Below the pieces are notes generated by a model. The model ran no database searches. It saw only the letters and a program-made list of their open reading frames with translations, and was not told where the DNA came from. From assembly GCA_031290985.1 (NCBI GenBank), contig JARLJW010000027.1, positions 36,176 through 100,175 of the forward strand: DNA of 64,000 bases, read 5' to 3'. This DNA comes from Verrucomicrobiia bacterium. GTDB taxonomy: Bacteria > Verrucomicrobiota > Verrucomicrobiia > Limisphaerales > UBA11358. Made by a program: the position numbers and the translations under genes. Below, in pieces: positions 54,228 through 63,897 of this stretch. Every line of letters begins with the position of its first letter. The first letter of the stretch is position 1.

Positions 54228-57200
54228 ATGAAGGTGCTGTTCTGGAGTTCGATCTCGCCACGCAAACGCAAGTTGCTGCTCTGGGCTTTTGGGCTGTTGT
54301 TGTTTTATACGGTGACCGGGTTTCTTATCCTGCCGCCGGTGGTGCGCCATATCGCGGTGAAGCAACTTTCCAAGCAACTGGACCGCGAGGTGTCGATCAA
54401 GCAGGTCAAAATCAACCCCTTTGCGCTGTCGACGACGGTGCGCGGGCTGCTGATCAAGGACAAGGACGGCGAGCCGTTTCTTTCGTGGGACGAGGTATAT
54501 GTGAACTTCCAGATCTCGTCGCTGTTCACCCGGGCGTGGACGTTCAAGGAGATCCGCACAACGAAGCCGTATGTGCGGGTGCAGATGAACCGGGATTACA
54601 CGTTCAATTTTTCCGACATCATCGAGAAATTCACCACCAACGCCGCGCCGGCCAAAACGGCGGGGGAAGCAAAGCCGCTGGTCCTGCGGATCGAACGGCT
54701 GCATATCAGCGGGGCGGAGGCGGCGTACGCGGATTTCACCACGCGCGAGCCGTTCAAGCGGGTGCTGGGGCCGCTGGACATCACGCTGGATGATTTCCGC
54801 ACGGACCCGGAGAACAAGAATCCGTATGCATTTACGGGCACGACGGATGCGGGCGAGCGGATTTCGTGGAGCGGATTTTTCTACCTTGCGCCGCTGCGTT
54901 CGGAGGGGTCGCTGACGCTGGACCAGTTCACGTTGAACAAGTACGCGGCGTTGTACCAGGACCTGGTGCGGTTCGAGGTGCGCGATGGGAGCGTGGGCGT
55001 GCACCTGAACTACAAGTTTGAACTGAGCGCGACCAACCGGGTGCTGCAGGTCCACAACGCGGCGCTGGCGCTGCGGAATTTCAAGCTGGGCGTGCCGGGC
55101 GAGACGAACAACTTCGCAGAACTGGCGCATTTCGCGGTGACAGGCGCGAGCGCGGATTTGCAGAGCCGCGCGGCGGCAGTGGACTCGATCCGGATCAACG
55201 GGGGGAATCTTTTTCTGCGACGCAACCCGGATCAGACGGTCAACGTGGTGGAGCTGGCAAAGCCGGCGGAGACGGCGACGAATGTTTCCGGCGGCATCGA
55301 ACTCCTGCTGCGATCGGTGACGAACGTGGTGGCGATGCTGCTGGAGAGCACGAATCAGTGGAGCGGCACGGTCCGGAACGCGGACATCACGAACTGCGCC
55401 CTGCACCTGGAGGATCTGGCGAATGCGCGGCCGGCACGGCTGGACTTGAGCGACATCCGGCTGGCGGCCAAAAACATCTCGAACCTCCCGGGCACGAACC
55501 TGACGGCGGAATTTTCGCTGCGCTGGAACACGAACGGCTCCATCAAAACGGCGACCACGGCGTCGTTCCTGCCGCCGACGGCGGAAATGCAGGTGGACAT
55601 CGACCAGCTTGACCTGGGCTCGCTGGATGCGTATCTCGAACCGAAGGTGAACCTGTACATCCTGGGCAGCAAGATCGGGCTGCATGGAAGGTTGAACCTG
55701 ACGACGCCGGCGGGCGAATTGCCGCAGGTGACGTTTCACGGCGATGCGGCGTTGGACGATTTTCACACGGTGGACGGCGATTGGGCCGAGGACTTGTTGA
55801 AGTGGGAGGCGTTGCGCTTCAACGGGATTGAGGCGAACTTGAATCCGCAAACGGTCGCCATCAAGGAGATCGTGGTGGACAACGCGTACGCCCGGGTGGT
55901 GATTGAAACGAACCGGACGATCAATCTGTTCAACGCGCTGCGGATGACGAATGCGCCGGCGACGAACGGAGTCAAGGCGGTCGCGGCCAAGGGGGCCACC
56001 GTCACGAACGCGCCGTTGCCGCAAATTTCGGTGGGCGCAATCATCATCACGAACACGCAAGTAAGCTTCACCGACCGCTCGTTAACGCCGGAAGTGAACC
56101 TGACGATCCGGGAGGTGAACGGCACCGTGGCGGGGATATCAACCGAACAACTGCAACATGGAGTGGTGGCTCTGAGCGCGAAGGTGGACGGGGTGGGGCC
56201 GGCGGCGATCACCGGGCTGATCAATCCGTTGAACAACGAGGCGACGAACAGCATCAAGATTTCCCTGAAGGACATGGACCTGACGCCGGCGAGCCCGTAC
56301 GCCGCAAAATATGCCGGCTACCGCATCGCGCAGGGGAAATTGAACCTGGACCTGGCGTATGACCTGGTGGGGAAGAAACTCAGTTCCAAAAACGTGATCA
56401 CGCTGGACCGGTTCACGTTTGGGGAAAAAGTGGAAAGCCCGGACGCGACGCATCTGCCGGTGCGGCTGGCGATTGCCATCTTGAAGGACCGCAACGGGAG
56501 GATCGTTTTGGACGTGCCGATCGACGGCCGGACGGACGATCCGAAATTTCATGTGTCCAAGGTGGTATGGGGGGCGGTGGAAAATATTTTGGTGAAGGTG
56601 GCGACATCGCCGTTTTCATTGCTGGGAGCGCTGGTGGGCGGCGGGGGCGAGGAACTGGGCTATCAGGATTTTCCCCCGGGCAGCGCGAGTCTGACGGTGG
56701 ACGGGAAGAAGAAGCTCGATGCCTTGACCAAGGCGTTGCATGAACGGCCGGCGCTGGGGCTGGAGATTTCCGGCAGCGTGGACCCGGCGAGCGACCGCGA
56801 GGGGCTGGAGCGGGCGGCTTTGGACCGGCAAATCCGCGCACAGCTCTGGCGCAAATTGCGCAAGTCGGAGCAGGCGACGAATCCGGTGGACCAGATCGCG
56901 TTGACGCCGGATGACCGCGCGCACTGGATCGGGAAGTTTTACGGCGACGCGGTGTCCGCGGGGAAGATCACGCCGGAATTGATCGCGGCGAACACCAATC
57001 TGGCGGTGTTTGCGGCGGAAGTGGCGGCGCGCAAGCCGTCAAACCACAAGGGAGCAAGTCTTTTGAGGAAGCAGATCGCCACAGCGGGCGGCCAGGCCGG
57101 CGGGCCGAGGTATCAATCCAAACTGGTGCCGCCGCCGGACGCGAACGAAGCGCTGTTGCTGGCGACGTATCCGGTGAACCAAGGTGATCTGGAGACGCTG

Positions 57201-57335
57201 GCCGCAGCCCGGGCCAAGGCGGTGCAGGATTATCTGCTGCAAAGCGGTGAAACTGAAGCGTCGCGCCTGTTCCTGACGGCGAAAGCGGGGGCGTTGCGGG
57301 CGGAGGGCAGCCGGGCGTATCTGCAATTCCAATAG
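54228..57335 (+). CDS. DUF748 / AsmA-like envelope protein
   Basis: 1035 residues. One N-terminal membrane helix (KLLLWAFGLLLFYTVTGFLIL), then LPPVVRHIAVKQLSKQLDREVSIKQVKINPFALSTTVRGL, which is the DUF748 N-terminal signature. Long repeating beta regions follow (LRIERLHISGAEAAYADFTT, VGAIIITNTQVSFTDRSL) and a C-terminal part with GYQDFPPGSASLTVDGKKKLDAL and an OmpA-like ALGLEISGSVDPASDREGLE section. AsmA/DUF748 proteins are thought to bridge the periplasm and help move lipids to the outer membrane. Starts 59 bases after the IS duplication. Confidence 0.9.
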   Translation: MKVLFWSSISPRKRKLLLWAFGLLLFYTVTGFLILPPVVRHIAVKQLSKQLDREVSIKQVKINPFALSTTVRGLLIKDKDGEPFLSWDEVYVNFQISSLFTRAWTFKEIRTTKPYVRVQMNRDYTFNFSDIIEKFTTNAAPAKTAGEAKPLVLRIERLHISGAEAAYADFTTREPFKRVLGPLDITLDDFRTDPENKNPYAFTGTTDAGERISWSGFFYLAPLRSEGSLTLDQFTLNKYAALYQDLVRFEVRDGSVGVHLNYKFELSATNRVLQVHNAALALRNFKLGVPGETNNFAELAHFAVTGASADLQSRAAAVDSIRINGGNLFLRRNPDQTVNVVELAKPAETATNVSGGIELLLRSVTNVVAMLLESTNQWSGTVRNADITNCALHLEDLANARPARLDLSDIRLAAKNISNLPGTNLTAEFSLRWNTNGSIKTATTASFLPPTAEMQVDIDQLDLGSLDAYLEPKVNLYILGSKIGLHGRLNLTTPAGELPQVTFHGDAALDDFHTVDGDWAEDLLKWEALRFNGIEANLNPQTVAIKEIVVDNAYARVVIETNRTINLFNALRMTNAPATNGVKAVAAKGATVTNAPLPQISVGAIIITNTQVSFTDRSLTPEVNLTIREVNGTVAGISTEQLQHGVVALSAKVDGVGPAAITGLINPLNNEATNSIKISLKDMDLTPASPYAAKYAGYRIAQGKLNLDLAYDLVGKKLSSKNVITLDRFTFGEKVESPDATHLPVRLAIAILKDRNGRIVLDVPIDGRTDDPKFHVSKVVWGAVENILVKVATSPFSLLGALVGGGGEELGYQDFPPGSASLTVDGKKKLDALTKALHERPALGLEISGSVDPASDREGLERAALDRQIRAQLWRKLRKSEQATNPVDQIALTPDDRAHWIGKFYGDAVSAGKITPELIAANTNLAVFAAEVAARKPSNHKGASLLRKQIATAGGQAGGPRYQSKLVPPPDANEALLLATYPVNQGDLETLAAARAKAVQDYLLQSGETEASRLFLTAKAGALRAEGSRAYLQFQ

Positions 57336-57400
57336 ACGCTGCATGACGTGAATGGGGGATGTTCAAACCCGCCGTGCCAGCTACCATTTGGGGATTCACA

Positions 57401-60253
57401 ATGAAACGTCGCCTGAAACTTTTTTTTGCCATCGCCGGGCTGTTGCTGGTCGGTGGGCAGTTCTTCCTGGAGGCACAAACCACGCTGGAATCCGGCTGGG
57501 AAAATCCGCCGACGGGGGCGCGTCTGCGCGCCTACTGGTGGTGGCTCAATGGCAACGTGACCAAGGCGGCCATCACGCGCGACCTGGAGCAGATGAAAGC
57601 GAAGGGGTTTGGCGGCGCGGTCCTAGTTGATGCCGACGGAGCCTCGCAGGGCGGCAATGCCAAGGTGCCGCATGGGCCGACGTTTTTCACGCCCGAATGG
57701 CGCGAGCTTTACAAGCATGCCTTGCGCGAAGCCGACCGGCTGGGACTGGAAATCAGCCTGAACATCCAGAGCGGCTGGAACCTGGGCGGACCGGCGGTTT
57801 CGCCGGATGACGCCGGGAAGAAATACATCTGGTCGGAACTCAAGATCACGGGCGGGACGAATGTGGAGGTGAAGCTGCCGCTGCCGAAGGCGCGGGAGAA
57901 TTATTACCGCGACATCTCGGTGGCCGCCTACCGGGTCAAGGAGCATCCGAACCGTGAGCCGTTAAAATTTTGGAAGCAGAAAGCGTTGCAGGAATCGCTG
58001 CAGCCGTTCTCGGCGCCGGATTCATCCTTGTTGTTCGCCGAGACACCGGGGACACCTGGCGAAGAAGATGTGGATGCGCCGGATGTGGTTGATTTGAGCG
58101 GGAAGCTCGGGGCGGACGGGGTGCTGAAATGGGATGCGCCCGCCGGCGACTGGCAGATTTTGCGCTTTGGCTACACGATTGGCGATCATTCGTATGTGTC
58201 CACGAGCAGCGAAGGCTGGCAGGGATATTCGATTGATGTCTACAGCGCGACGGCGTTCCAGAATTACTGGGACAAGATCGTGGAGCCATTGATCGTGGAT
58301 GCGGGGCCGCTGGCCGGGAAGACCTTGAAGTATCTGCACACGGACAGCTGGGAGATCGAACTGGCGAACTGGACGCCGGGGATGCGCGGGGAATTCGAGA
58401 AGCGCCGCGGCTATGACCTGCTGCCGTGGCTGCCGGTGCTGGCGGGGCGGATCGTGAATTCGCGCGAGGCAAGCGACCGTTTTCTTTTTGATTACCGCAA
58501 GACGCTGGGCGACCTGGCGATCGACAACCATTACCGGCTGTTTCGGGACAACGCGCACAAGCACGGCATCGGCATCCACCCGGAAAGCGGCGGGCCGCAC
58601 GCGGTGCCGATTGATGCGCAGCGCTGCCTCGGCTGGGATGATGCGCCGATGAGCGAGTTTTGGGCGTGGTCGTGGACGCACCGCATCGGCGATGCGAACC
58701 GTTTTTTTGTGAAGCAGCCGGCGAGCGCGGCGCACACCTACGGACATCCGCTGGTGTTCGCCGAGGGTTTTACGAGCATCGGACCGCACTGGCAGGAGCA
58801 CATCTGGGACAATTTGAAACCGAGCTTCGACAAGGCATTGTGCGAAGGGCTGAACGTGCTGGTGTGGCACGCGTTTGTCTGTTCGCCGGAGGAGACGGGA
58901 ATTCCCGGGCAGCAGTATTTCGCCGGGACGCACCTGAATCCGAAGGTGACGTGGTGGGAGAAATCCGCGCCGTTCTTCAGCTACATCGACCGCTGCCAGT
59001 GGATGCTGCAGCAGGGGCATTTTGCGGCGGACGTTTTGTATTATTACGGCGACCATGTGCCGAATTTTGCGCAGTTCAAACGCACCGACCCGGCGCACAC
59101 GGGCGGCGGATATGACTACGATGTCATCACCGAAGAGGCGCTGCTGGAGCGGGCGAGCGTGAAGGACGGGAAAATTGTCCTGCCGGATGGAATCAGCTAT
59201 CGCGTGCTGGTGCTGCCGGAGCGCGAGGTCATCTCGTTGCCGGTGCTCAGGAAGATCAAGGAACTGGTCGCAGCGGGCGCGACGGTCATCGGGCCGAAAC
59301 CGCAACATGCCGAGGCGCTGGGGAATGCGGCCGCGGCGGATGCGGAGGTGGCGAAAATTGCGGGGCAATTGTGGGGCGGGAAGGGCGGCAAAGGACGGGT
59401 GATCGCGGGGAAAACTTCGCGGGAAGTGTTGATGGGCGATGGCATCGCGCCGGACTGCGAGTTTTCTGCGAATGGCGGGGATTTTGATTATATCCACCGC
59501 CGGACGGGGGATGTGGATATTTATTTTGTCGCAAACCGGACGAATTATGCCGTGTCGGCAAAAGTTGATTTCCGGGTGACGGGCAAAGTGCCGGAGTTGT
59601 GGAATCCCGTGACGGGTGAGCACACACCGGCGGCGGCCTATGAGGAAAAAGGCGGGCGCACTTTTGTGCCCTTGGAATTTGATCCGTGCGGGTCGTGGTT
59701 CGTGGTGTTCCGTGAGGCGGCGGCGGCGCATCCGGCCGTGGCGAAGGTGAACGATCCGGAGTTTGCTCCGGGACAGGAAATCGCCGGCGACTGGACGGTT
59801 CATTTTGATCCGAAGTGGGGCGGGCCGGAGACGGCGCAGTTTGATTCGCTCGTGAGCTGGACGACGCGGCCGGAGCCGGGAATCAAATTTTATTCCGGTA
59901 CGGCGGTTTACGAAAAGACTTTTGATTGGAAGGCTGATGGTGAGAGCAGCGGGAAGAAAGTTTTCCTCGATCTTGGCAATGTGCGCGAGTTGGCGGAGGT
60001 GAAGGTGAATGGCAAAAGCTGCGGCATCCTTTGGTGTCCGCCGTGGCGCGTCGAGGTGACGGCGGCGTTGCGGGCGGGCGAGAACAATCTGCAGGTGGAG
60101 GTGGTGAACTTCTGGCCCAACCGCATCATCGGCGACGCGGGTTTGCCGAAGGAGCAGCGGTTGACGCAAACGAACGTGCGCGAGCTGACGGCGAAAACAC
60201 CGCTTGCTGAGTCGGGGTTGTTCGGCCCGGTGAAACTGGTTGAGGCGCGTTGA
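57401..60253 (+). CDS. Glycoside hydrolase family 106-like protein
   Basis: 950 residues from ATG 57401, with a signal peptide (LKLFFAIAGLLLVGGQFFLEAQ). The start of the mature part, PPTGARLRAYWWWLNGNVTKAAITRDLEQMKAKGFGGAVLVD, and HPESGGPHAVPIDAQRCLGWDDAPMSEFWAW, FAEGFTSIGPHWQEH fit the GH106 alpha-L-rhamnosidase group; a C-terminal sandwich domain (VFLDLGNVRELAEVKVNGKSCGILWCPPWRVEVT) is of the galactose-binding type. Probably periplasmic or secreted and removes rhamnose from plant or algal polysaccharide; the exact linkage cannot be read from sequence. Confidence 0.88.
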   Translation: MKRRLKLFFAIAGLLLVGGQFFLEAQTTLESGWENPPTGARLRAYWWWLNGNVTKAAITRDLEQMKAKGFGGAVLVDADGASQGGNAKVPHGPTFFTPEWRELYKHALREADRLGLEISLNIQSGWNLGGPAVSPDDAGKKYIWSELKITGGTNVEVKLPLPKARENYYRDISVAAYRVKEHPNREPLKFWKQKALQESLQPFSAPDSSLLFAETPGTPGEEDVDAPDVVDLSGKLGADGVLKWDAPAGDWQILRFGYTIGDHSYVSTSSEGWQGYSIDVYSATAFQNYWDKIVEPLIVDAGPLAGKTLKYLHTDSWEIELANWTPGMRGEFEKRRGYDLLPWLPVLAGRIVNSREASDRFLFDYRKTLGDLAIDNHYRLFRDNAHKHGIGIHPESGGPHAVPIDAQRCLGWDDAPMSEFWAWSWTHRIGDANRFFVKQPASAAHTYGHPLVFAEGFTSIGPHWQEHIWDNLKPSFDKALCEGLNVLVWHAFVCSPEETGIPGQQYFAGTHLNPKVTWWEKSAPFFSYIDRCQWMLQQGHFAADVLYYYGDHVPNFAQFKRTDPAHTGGGYDYDVITEEALLERASVKDGKIVLPDGISYRVLVLPEREVISLPVLRKIKELVAAGATVIGPKPQHAEALGNAAAADAEVAKIAGQLWGGKGGKGRVIAGKTSREVLMGDGIAPDCEFSANGGDFDYIHRRTGDVDIYFVANRTNYAVSAKVDFRVTGKVPELWNPVTGEHTPAAAYEEKGGRTFVPLEFDPCGSWFVVFREAAAAHPAVAKVNDPEFAPGQEIAGDWTVHFDPKWGGPETAQFDSLVSWTTRPEPGIKFYSGTAVYEKTFDWKADGESSGKKVFLDLGNVRELAEVKVNGKSCGILWCPPWRVEVTAALRAGENNLQVEVVNFWPNRIIGDAGLPKEQRLTQTNVRELTAKTPLAESGLFGPVKLVEAR

Positions 60254-60275
60254 GCTTGACCAGGTAGCACGTTTT

Positions 60276-60317
60276 CACCCCTCACCCTAACCCTCTCCCC
60301 TCAGAGGGGCGAGGGGA
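60276..60317 (+). repeat. Dispersed repeat family D, copy 3
   Basis: CACCCCTCACCCTAACCC, then TCTCCCCTCAGAGGGGCG and AGGGGA. It fills the 82-base gap between two convergent genes, where it may act as a two-way transcription barrier. Confidence 0.92.
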
Positions 60318-60334
60318 TCAGTTGCGCACCCGCA

Positions 60335-62671
60335 TCACTTCTTCACCAGACCGTCGCCGATGATGATGCGGTAATCCTTGATGCGTCCGCCGCCATCGCC
60401 CTGCCGGGGCACGTAGCGGAAGCCGGAGATGACCTGGGATTTTCCGAGGTCCAAAATCAGGCGGTGCGGATGGTTCGGGGAATTGTTCTTCCATTCCGTG
60501 TGCCAGTAATTTGCCGTCTGTCCATCGATCGCATTCTCCGCCGTGCCGTCCTCGCCATTGCGCTCCTCGCTGTCCACGTAGGCGATGGTCCAGCCATTGT
60601 GGCTGATGGGTTTGCCGGCGGCATCGAGCAGGTCCAGTTCGGCGACGGCGGCGTACGGTTTGCCGTCCTGCGCATTCAATGATTCCAGGCAAAAAAAGCG
60701 GCCCTTGCCGGGGGTGATGAAATTGATGTCCTGCGTATCGGAGCCCGGGGCGAACGTGCCGTTGATGGTCGTGGCGTTGGCTTCCAGGTTCAGCGTCACC
60801 TCGGGGCGGCGCACCTTCGCAAAATCCTTTTCCGGATGCAGCTCGGCGAGGATCGGTTTGGACAAGCCGGCGATGCTGTTTTTCTCCGGGCCCAGCAGGT
60901 CGAGGATCACGATGTCGTTCGTGCCCGCGTGCAGCCAGCAGCCCGGCGCGTAGGCCGTCTGCGACGGACCGATGTTCCAGTAACGGCCGAGGCAGCGGCC
61001 GTTCACCCACACATCGCCCTTGCCCCAGCCGCGCAGGTCCAGAAACGTGTCGCCCGCCTTTTCCAGCGTGAAGGTGCCGCGCCAGAACGCCGGGCCCTCC
61101 GCCTTCGCCGGCTGGAACTTCAGACCCGCGAGCATCTGGTCATCGAGCGGCAGGTTGAAGATTTGCCAGTTGTGCAGCGCTTCGCCGCCAAGTTTCACCG
61201 GGGCGATGAGCCCCTTGCGATCGACCATTTCCGGGCCGAAATTGATGCGCCCCATCGGCTCCACCAGGACATCCAGTTGACCCGCCGCCGCGCGTTCCGG
61301 CAAAACGATTTTAGCGTTCGCGCTCCGCCGGTCCAGGATGCCGACGCGTTTGCCATCGACAAAAACGTAGCCGAAATCACGGATCGCGGCGGCTTCCAGC
61401 GTCGTGGCCGGGCCGGCCGGAATGGCCGTGCGATATAGGATGCAGCCATAGCCCTGGTCGTAGGCTTCCATGTTGCGCGGCGATTCATCGGCCACCGGCG
61501 CGGGCAGGTTGGCGAACAACGGCGCGACCGCCTTCAACTCCACCGGCGCAAAGTTGATGACCGGATTTTGCGCGGGCGGCTCCGGCAGTTTTTCGCCGGG
61601 CAGCAGATATTTGGCAAACAATTCGCGCGTCTGGAAAAATTTCGGCGTGGCCCAGCCCGCCTCGCTGATCGGCGCGTCATAATCGTAGCTCGACGTGTCC
61701 GGCTTGAACGGCCGGTCGCAGCCCGACCACAGGCCGAACGTCGTGCCGCCGTGCGCCATGTAGATGCTGAACGACGCGCCCATGTCGAGCATCAGCTTCA
61801 AGTTGGGCAGATAATTTTCCGGCTTGCCCGTGTGATGCGGCTGGCCCCAGGTGTCGAACCAGCCCGGATAAAACTCGCTGCAAATCAGCGGGCCCACCGG
61901 CTGGATGGCGCGCACCTTCGCGAAATTTTTCACCACGTCGCTCCCGAAATTTCCCGCCTGGAACAAATTCGTGAGCAGCCCGTTCCGCATCTGGTCCGGC
62001 GGATTGCATTGAAAGAGCGGCACGTCAAAACCCGCATCCACCAGCGCCTGCCGGATGTCATCCATGTAGCCCGTGTCCTTGCCGTAGAAGCCGTATTCAT
62101 TCTCCACCTGCGCCATGATGATCGGGCCGCCATGGGTGATCTGCATGGGGCCCAGCTCGCGGCCGACTTCCTTCAGATACGATCGCACCGCGTTGATATA
62201 GCGCGGATCGCGCGTGCGCAGCTTGATGTCGTCGTTTTTGAGCAACCACCAGGGTGTGCCGCCCATTTCCCATTCCGCGCAGGCATACGGGCCGGGCCGC
62301 AGGATCACCCACAAGCCCTCCTCCTGGGCGATGCGGCAGAACTCCACGTCATCCGCCTGGCCCGTCCAGACATATTCCCCCGGCTTCGGCTCGTGCAAGT
62401 TCCAGAAGAGATAGGCGCAGACGGTGTTCAAGCCCATCGCCTTGGCCATCTGCAACCGCTGCCGCCAATATTCCTTCGGCACCCGCGCCGCATGAATTTC
62501 GCCGCAACGAATCTGGAGGCGCTGGCCATCCAGCAGAAAATCATTCGTGCTGATGGCGAAGGTGTGCGCAATGGAATTAGTATCCGCAGCCACGCACGGA
62601 GTGGGGCGCATGACGATGAAAGTGCAGAGGACCGTGCCGAGACCGAGAGCCAGCAGCGTATTTAATTTCAT
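60335..62671 (-). CDS. Glycoside hydrolase family 35 beta-galactosidase
   Basis: 778 residues from ATG 62671. Signal peptide (TLLALGLGTVLCTFIVM). TIM barrel with GEIHAARVPKEYWRQRLQMAKAMGLNTVCAYLFWNLHEP, acid/base E192 in VENEYG and nucleophile E266 in ICSEFYPGWFD, then jelly-roll domains (WGKGDVWVNGRCLGRYWNIGP) and a C-terminal discoidin-like domain (FRYVPRQGDGGGRIKDYRI). It releases terminal beta-galactose. Convergent with the GH106-like gene, so not one transcript, but a shared polysaccharide target is plausible. Confidence 0.95.
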   Translation of the reverse strand: MKLNTLLALGLGTVLCTFIVMRPTPCVAADTNSIAHTFAISTNDFLLDGQRLQIRCGEIHAARVPKEYWRQRLQMAKAMGLNTVCAYLFWNLHEPKPGEYVWTGQADDVEFCRIAQEEGLWVILRPGPYACAEWEMGGTPWWLLKNDDIKLRTRDPRYINAVRSYLKEVGRELGPMQITHGGPIIMAQVENEYGFYGKDTGYMDDIRQALVDAGFDVPLFQCNPPDQMRNGLLTNLFQAGNFGSDVVKNFAKVRAIQPVGPLICSEFYPGWFDTWGQPHHTGKPENYLPNLKLMLDMGASFSIYMAHGGTTFGLWSGCDRPFKPDTSSYDYDAPISEAGWATPKFFQTRELFAKYLLPGEKLPEPPAQNPVINFAPVELKAVAPLFANLPAPVADESPRNMEAYDQGYGCILYRTAIPAGPATTLEAAAIRDFGYVFVDGKRVGILDRRSANAKIVLPERAAAGQLDVLVEPMGRINFGPEMVDRKGLIAPVKLGGEALHNWQIFNLPLDDQMLAGLKFQPAKAEGPAFWRGTFTLEKAGDTFLDLRGWGKGDVWVNGRCLGRYWNIGPSQTAYAPGCWLHAGTNDIVILDLLGPEKNSIAGLSKPILAELHPEKDFAKVRRPEVTLNLEANATTINGTFAPGSDTQDINFITPGKGRFFCLESLNAQDGKPYAAVAELDLLDAAGKPISHNGWTIAYVDSEERNGEDGTAENAIDGQTANYWHTEWKNNSPNHPHRLILDLGKSQVISGFRYVPRQGDGGGRIKDYRIIIGDGLVKK

Positions 62672-62726
62672 GGGTGTGAATTCGAATTGGAATAACCGCA
62701 GCTTGATTGTTTTGCCAGTATTAAAT

Positions 62727-63458
62727 TTATCCAGCCAGTTGCTTTTCCCTGAACAATGAAATCTTTTGGTTTTTCGTTTTTGCGATCTCAACCAACGGCA
62801 AAATGTCCAGCCAGGCCAGATTGAATTTCGCGGCGGCTTTGCGGCCATGCGTGGATTTCGCCATTTTTAACAACCGGTTCACGGCGCCCAGCCAGCCTTT
62901 GGCGGATATTTGCCCGGCATCCACTCCTTGCAACCATTCCCGTAAAAACCCACGCACGCAAAAAAAGAGAATTATCAAATGTTCGACATCCTGCCGCTTC
63001 TGCTGCGAAACCGTCAGCGCCAGTTCCACCTTGCAGATCAGGAGCGAGATGGGGTCGAGGACACGAATGGTCTTGCCGTTCCATTCCATCTCGACGGCCA
63101 GGGTTTCGACGCTGGCAGCGGTCACCCCAGGAATGCTGCGAACGACCTCGATGTTGGTATCCCAATCACCGATACGGAGGGGAATCGCGCCCGCCAAGGC
63201 GGTCATGGCGATTTTGTGCGGAAACGCCGGCACCAGTTTTAATTGTCCGGCGATGTGCCGGACATCGTCCCGGTTACCGCTAAAATCAATGTCCTCACTG
63301 GCGAACGGGATGTGCTTTTGCAAATCCGGTTCCGTCGTCAGATAACGCCCGGCCCAATAATTGACCGCTTGTCCGCCAATCAGTATGTAGGGAAGTCCGG
63401 CTGGATTCCGAATCTCAAGAATTTCAGAGAATTGTTGGAGGGAGAAGCGAGTGCCCAC
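62727..63458 (-). CDS. Nucleotidyltransferase-like protein (AbiEii/MNT-type fold)
   Basis: 243 residues. Motif PYILIGGQAVNYWAGRYL followed by FASEDIDFSG gives the G-G-x-A...D-x-D pattern of the minimal nucleotidyltransferase/AbiEii superfamily (Asp pair in D-I-D). The middle has VEMEWNGKTIRVLDPISLLICKVELALTV and the C-terminal part is helical. It starts three bases after a small basic ORF ends, so the two are coupled. Less GC-rich than the neighbours. A toxin or regulatory nucleotidyltransferase is possible; no function is shown. Confidence 0.75.
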   Translation of the reverse strand: MGTRFSLQQFSEILEIRNPAGLPYILIGGQAVNYWAGRYLTTEPDLQKHIPFASEDIDFSGNRDDVRHIAGQLKLVPAFPHKIAMTALAGAIPLRIGDWDTNIEVVRSIPGVTAASVETLAVEMEWNGKTIRVLDPISLLICKVELALTVSQQKRQDVEHLIILFFCVRGFLREWLQGVDAGQISAKGWLGAVNRLLKMAKSTHGRKAAAKFNLAWLDILPLVEIAKTKNQKISLFREKQLAG

Positions 63459-63461
63459 AAG

Positions 63462-63647
63462 TCAGGCCCATTTTGCCATGGCGGCCGCCACTTGACGCCA
63501 GTTGGTGATCCGCCATTGCGACCCGTCGCCCAGCAACGAAACCCGCCGCTGCTCGCGGGCCGACCGGCGCGTGCCTTTGCTGCGCACGACGGCCATGCGA
63601 CGGCTGGCCTCGTGCTGTTTGATGGCGTTGTAACGGCTGGCTTTCAC
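63462..63647 (-). CDS. Small basic protein upstream of the nucleotidyltransferase
   Basis: 61 residues with a GTG start: KASRYNAIKQHEASRRMAVV, RSKGTRRSAREQRRVSLLG and a short C-terminal WRITNWRQVAAAMAKWA. Very Arg/Lys-rich and without a membrane helix; it might bind nucleic acid. Its stop is three bases from the next start, the arrangement of a two-gene unit such as an antitoxin with its toxin, though neither similarity nor activity is shown. It begins ten bases from the tRNA-Glu gene end. Confidence 0.5.
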   Translation of the reverse strand: MKASRYNAIKQHEASRRMAVVRSKGTRRSAREQRRVSLLGDGSQWRITNWRQVAAAMAKWA

Positions 63648-63656
63648 GCGAAAAAT

Positions 63657-63731
63657 TGGTAGCGCCTAGGGGAATCGAACCCCTCTATTGGCCTTGAGAA
63701 GGCCATGTCCTAGCCGATAGACGAAGGCGCC
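63657..63731 (-). tRNA. tRNA-Glu (anticodon CTC)
   Basis: 75 bases on the reverse strand. Acceptor stem GGCGCCT / AGGCGCT (one G-U pair), anticodon stem TGGCC / GGCCA around loop TTCTCAA (anticodon CTC), T arm AGGGG-TTCGATT-CCCCT, discriminator A and an encoded CCA. The D arm GTCTATCGGCTAGGAC is typical of tRNA-Glu. Decodes GAG. Confidence 0.97.
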
Positions 63732-63810
63732 ACAACAGACGAAAGATTTTACCCGCGCCGGCGGCGAAGTCAATGCGCGGCTGCGGGGTGGGATGAAGCG
63801 AGCGGATGGA

Positions 63811-63840
63811 TGGTCTCTCCAAGGGGGAGAGGGAGAAACG
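63811..63840 (+). repeat. Family D-like hairpin, divergent copy
   Basis: TCTCTCC-AAGG-GGGAGAGGG then AGAAACG, close to the element at 15111-15140. Confidence 0.6.
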
Positions 63841-63897
63841 TTCGCTGCTTCCGTGAAAAGTAAGCGTCCGCTGTAGCACCTCTTGAAAGGGCTCTGA

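Noticed and set aside
54135..56060. 641-codon reverse frame opposite the DUF748 gene
   Set aside because: Composition and overlap show it is a shadow; it also crosses the IS end.
58022..60169. 715-codon reverse frame opposite the GH106-like gene
   Set aside because: Arg/His/Pro-rich, no motif, and the forward strand carries a complete recognisable enzyme.
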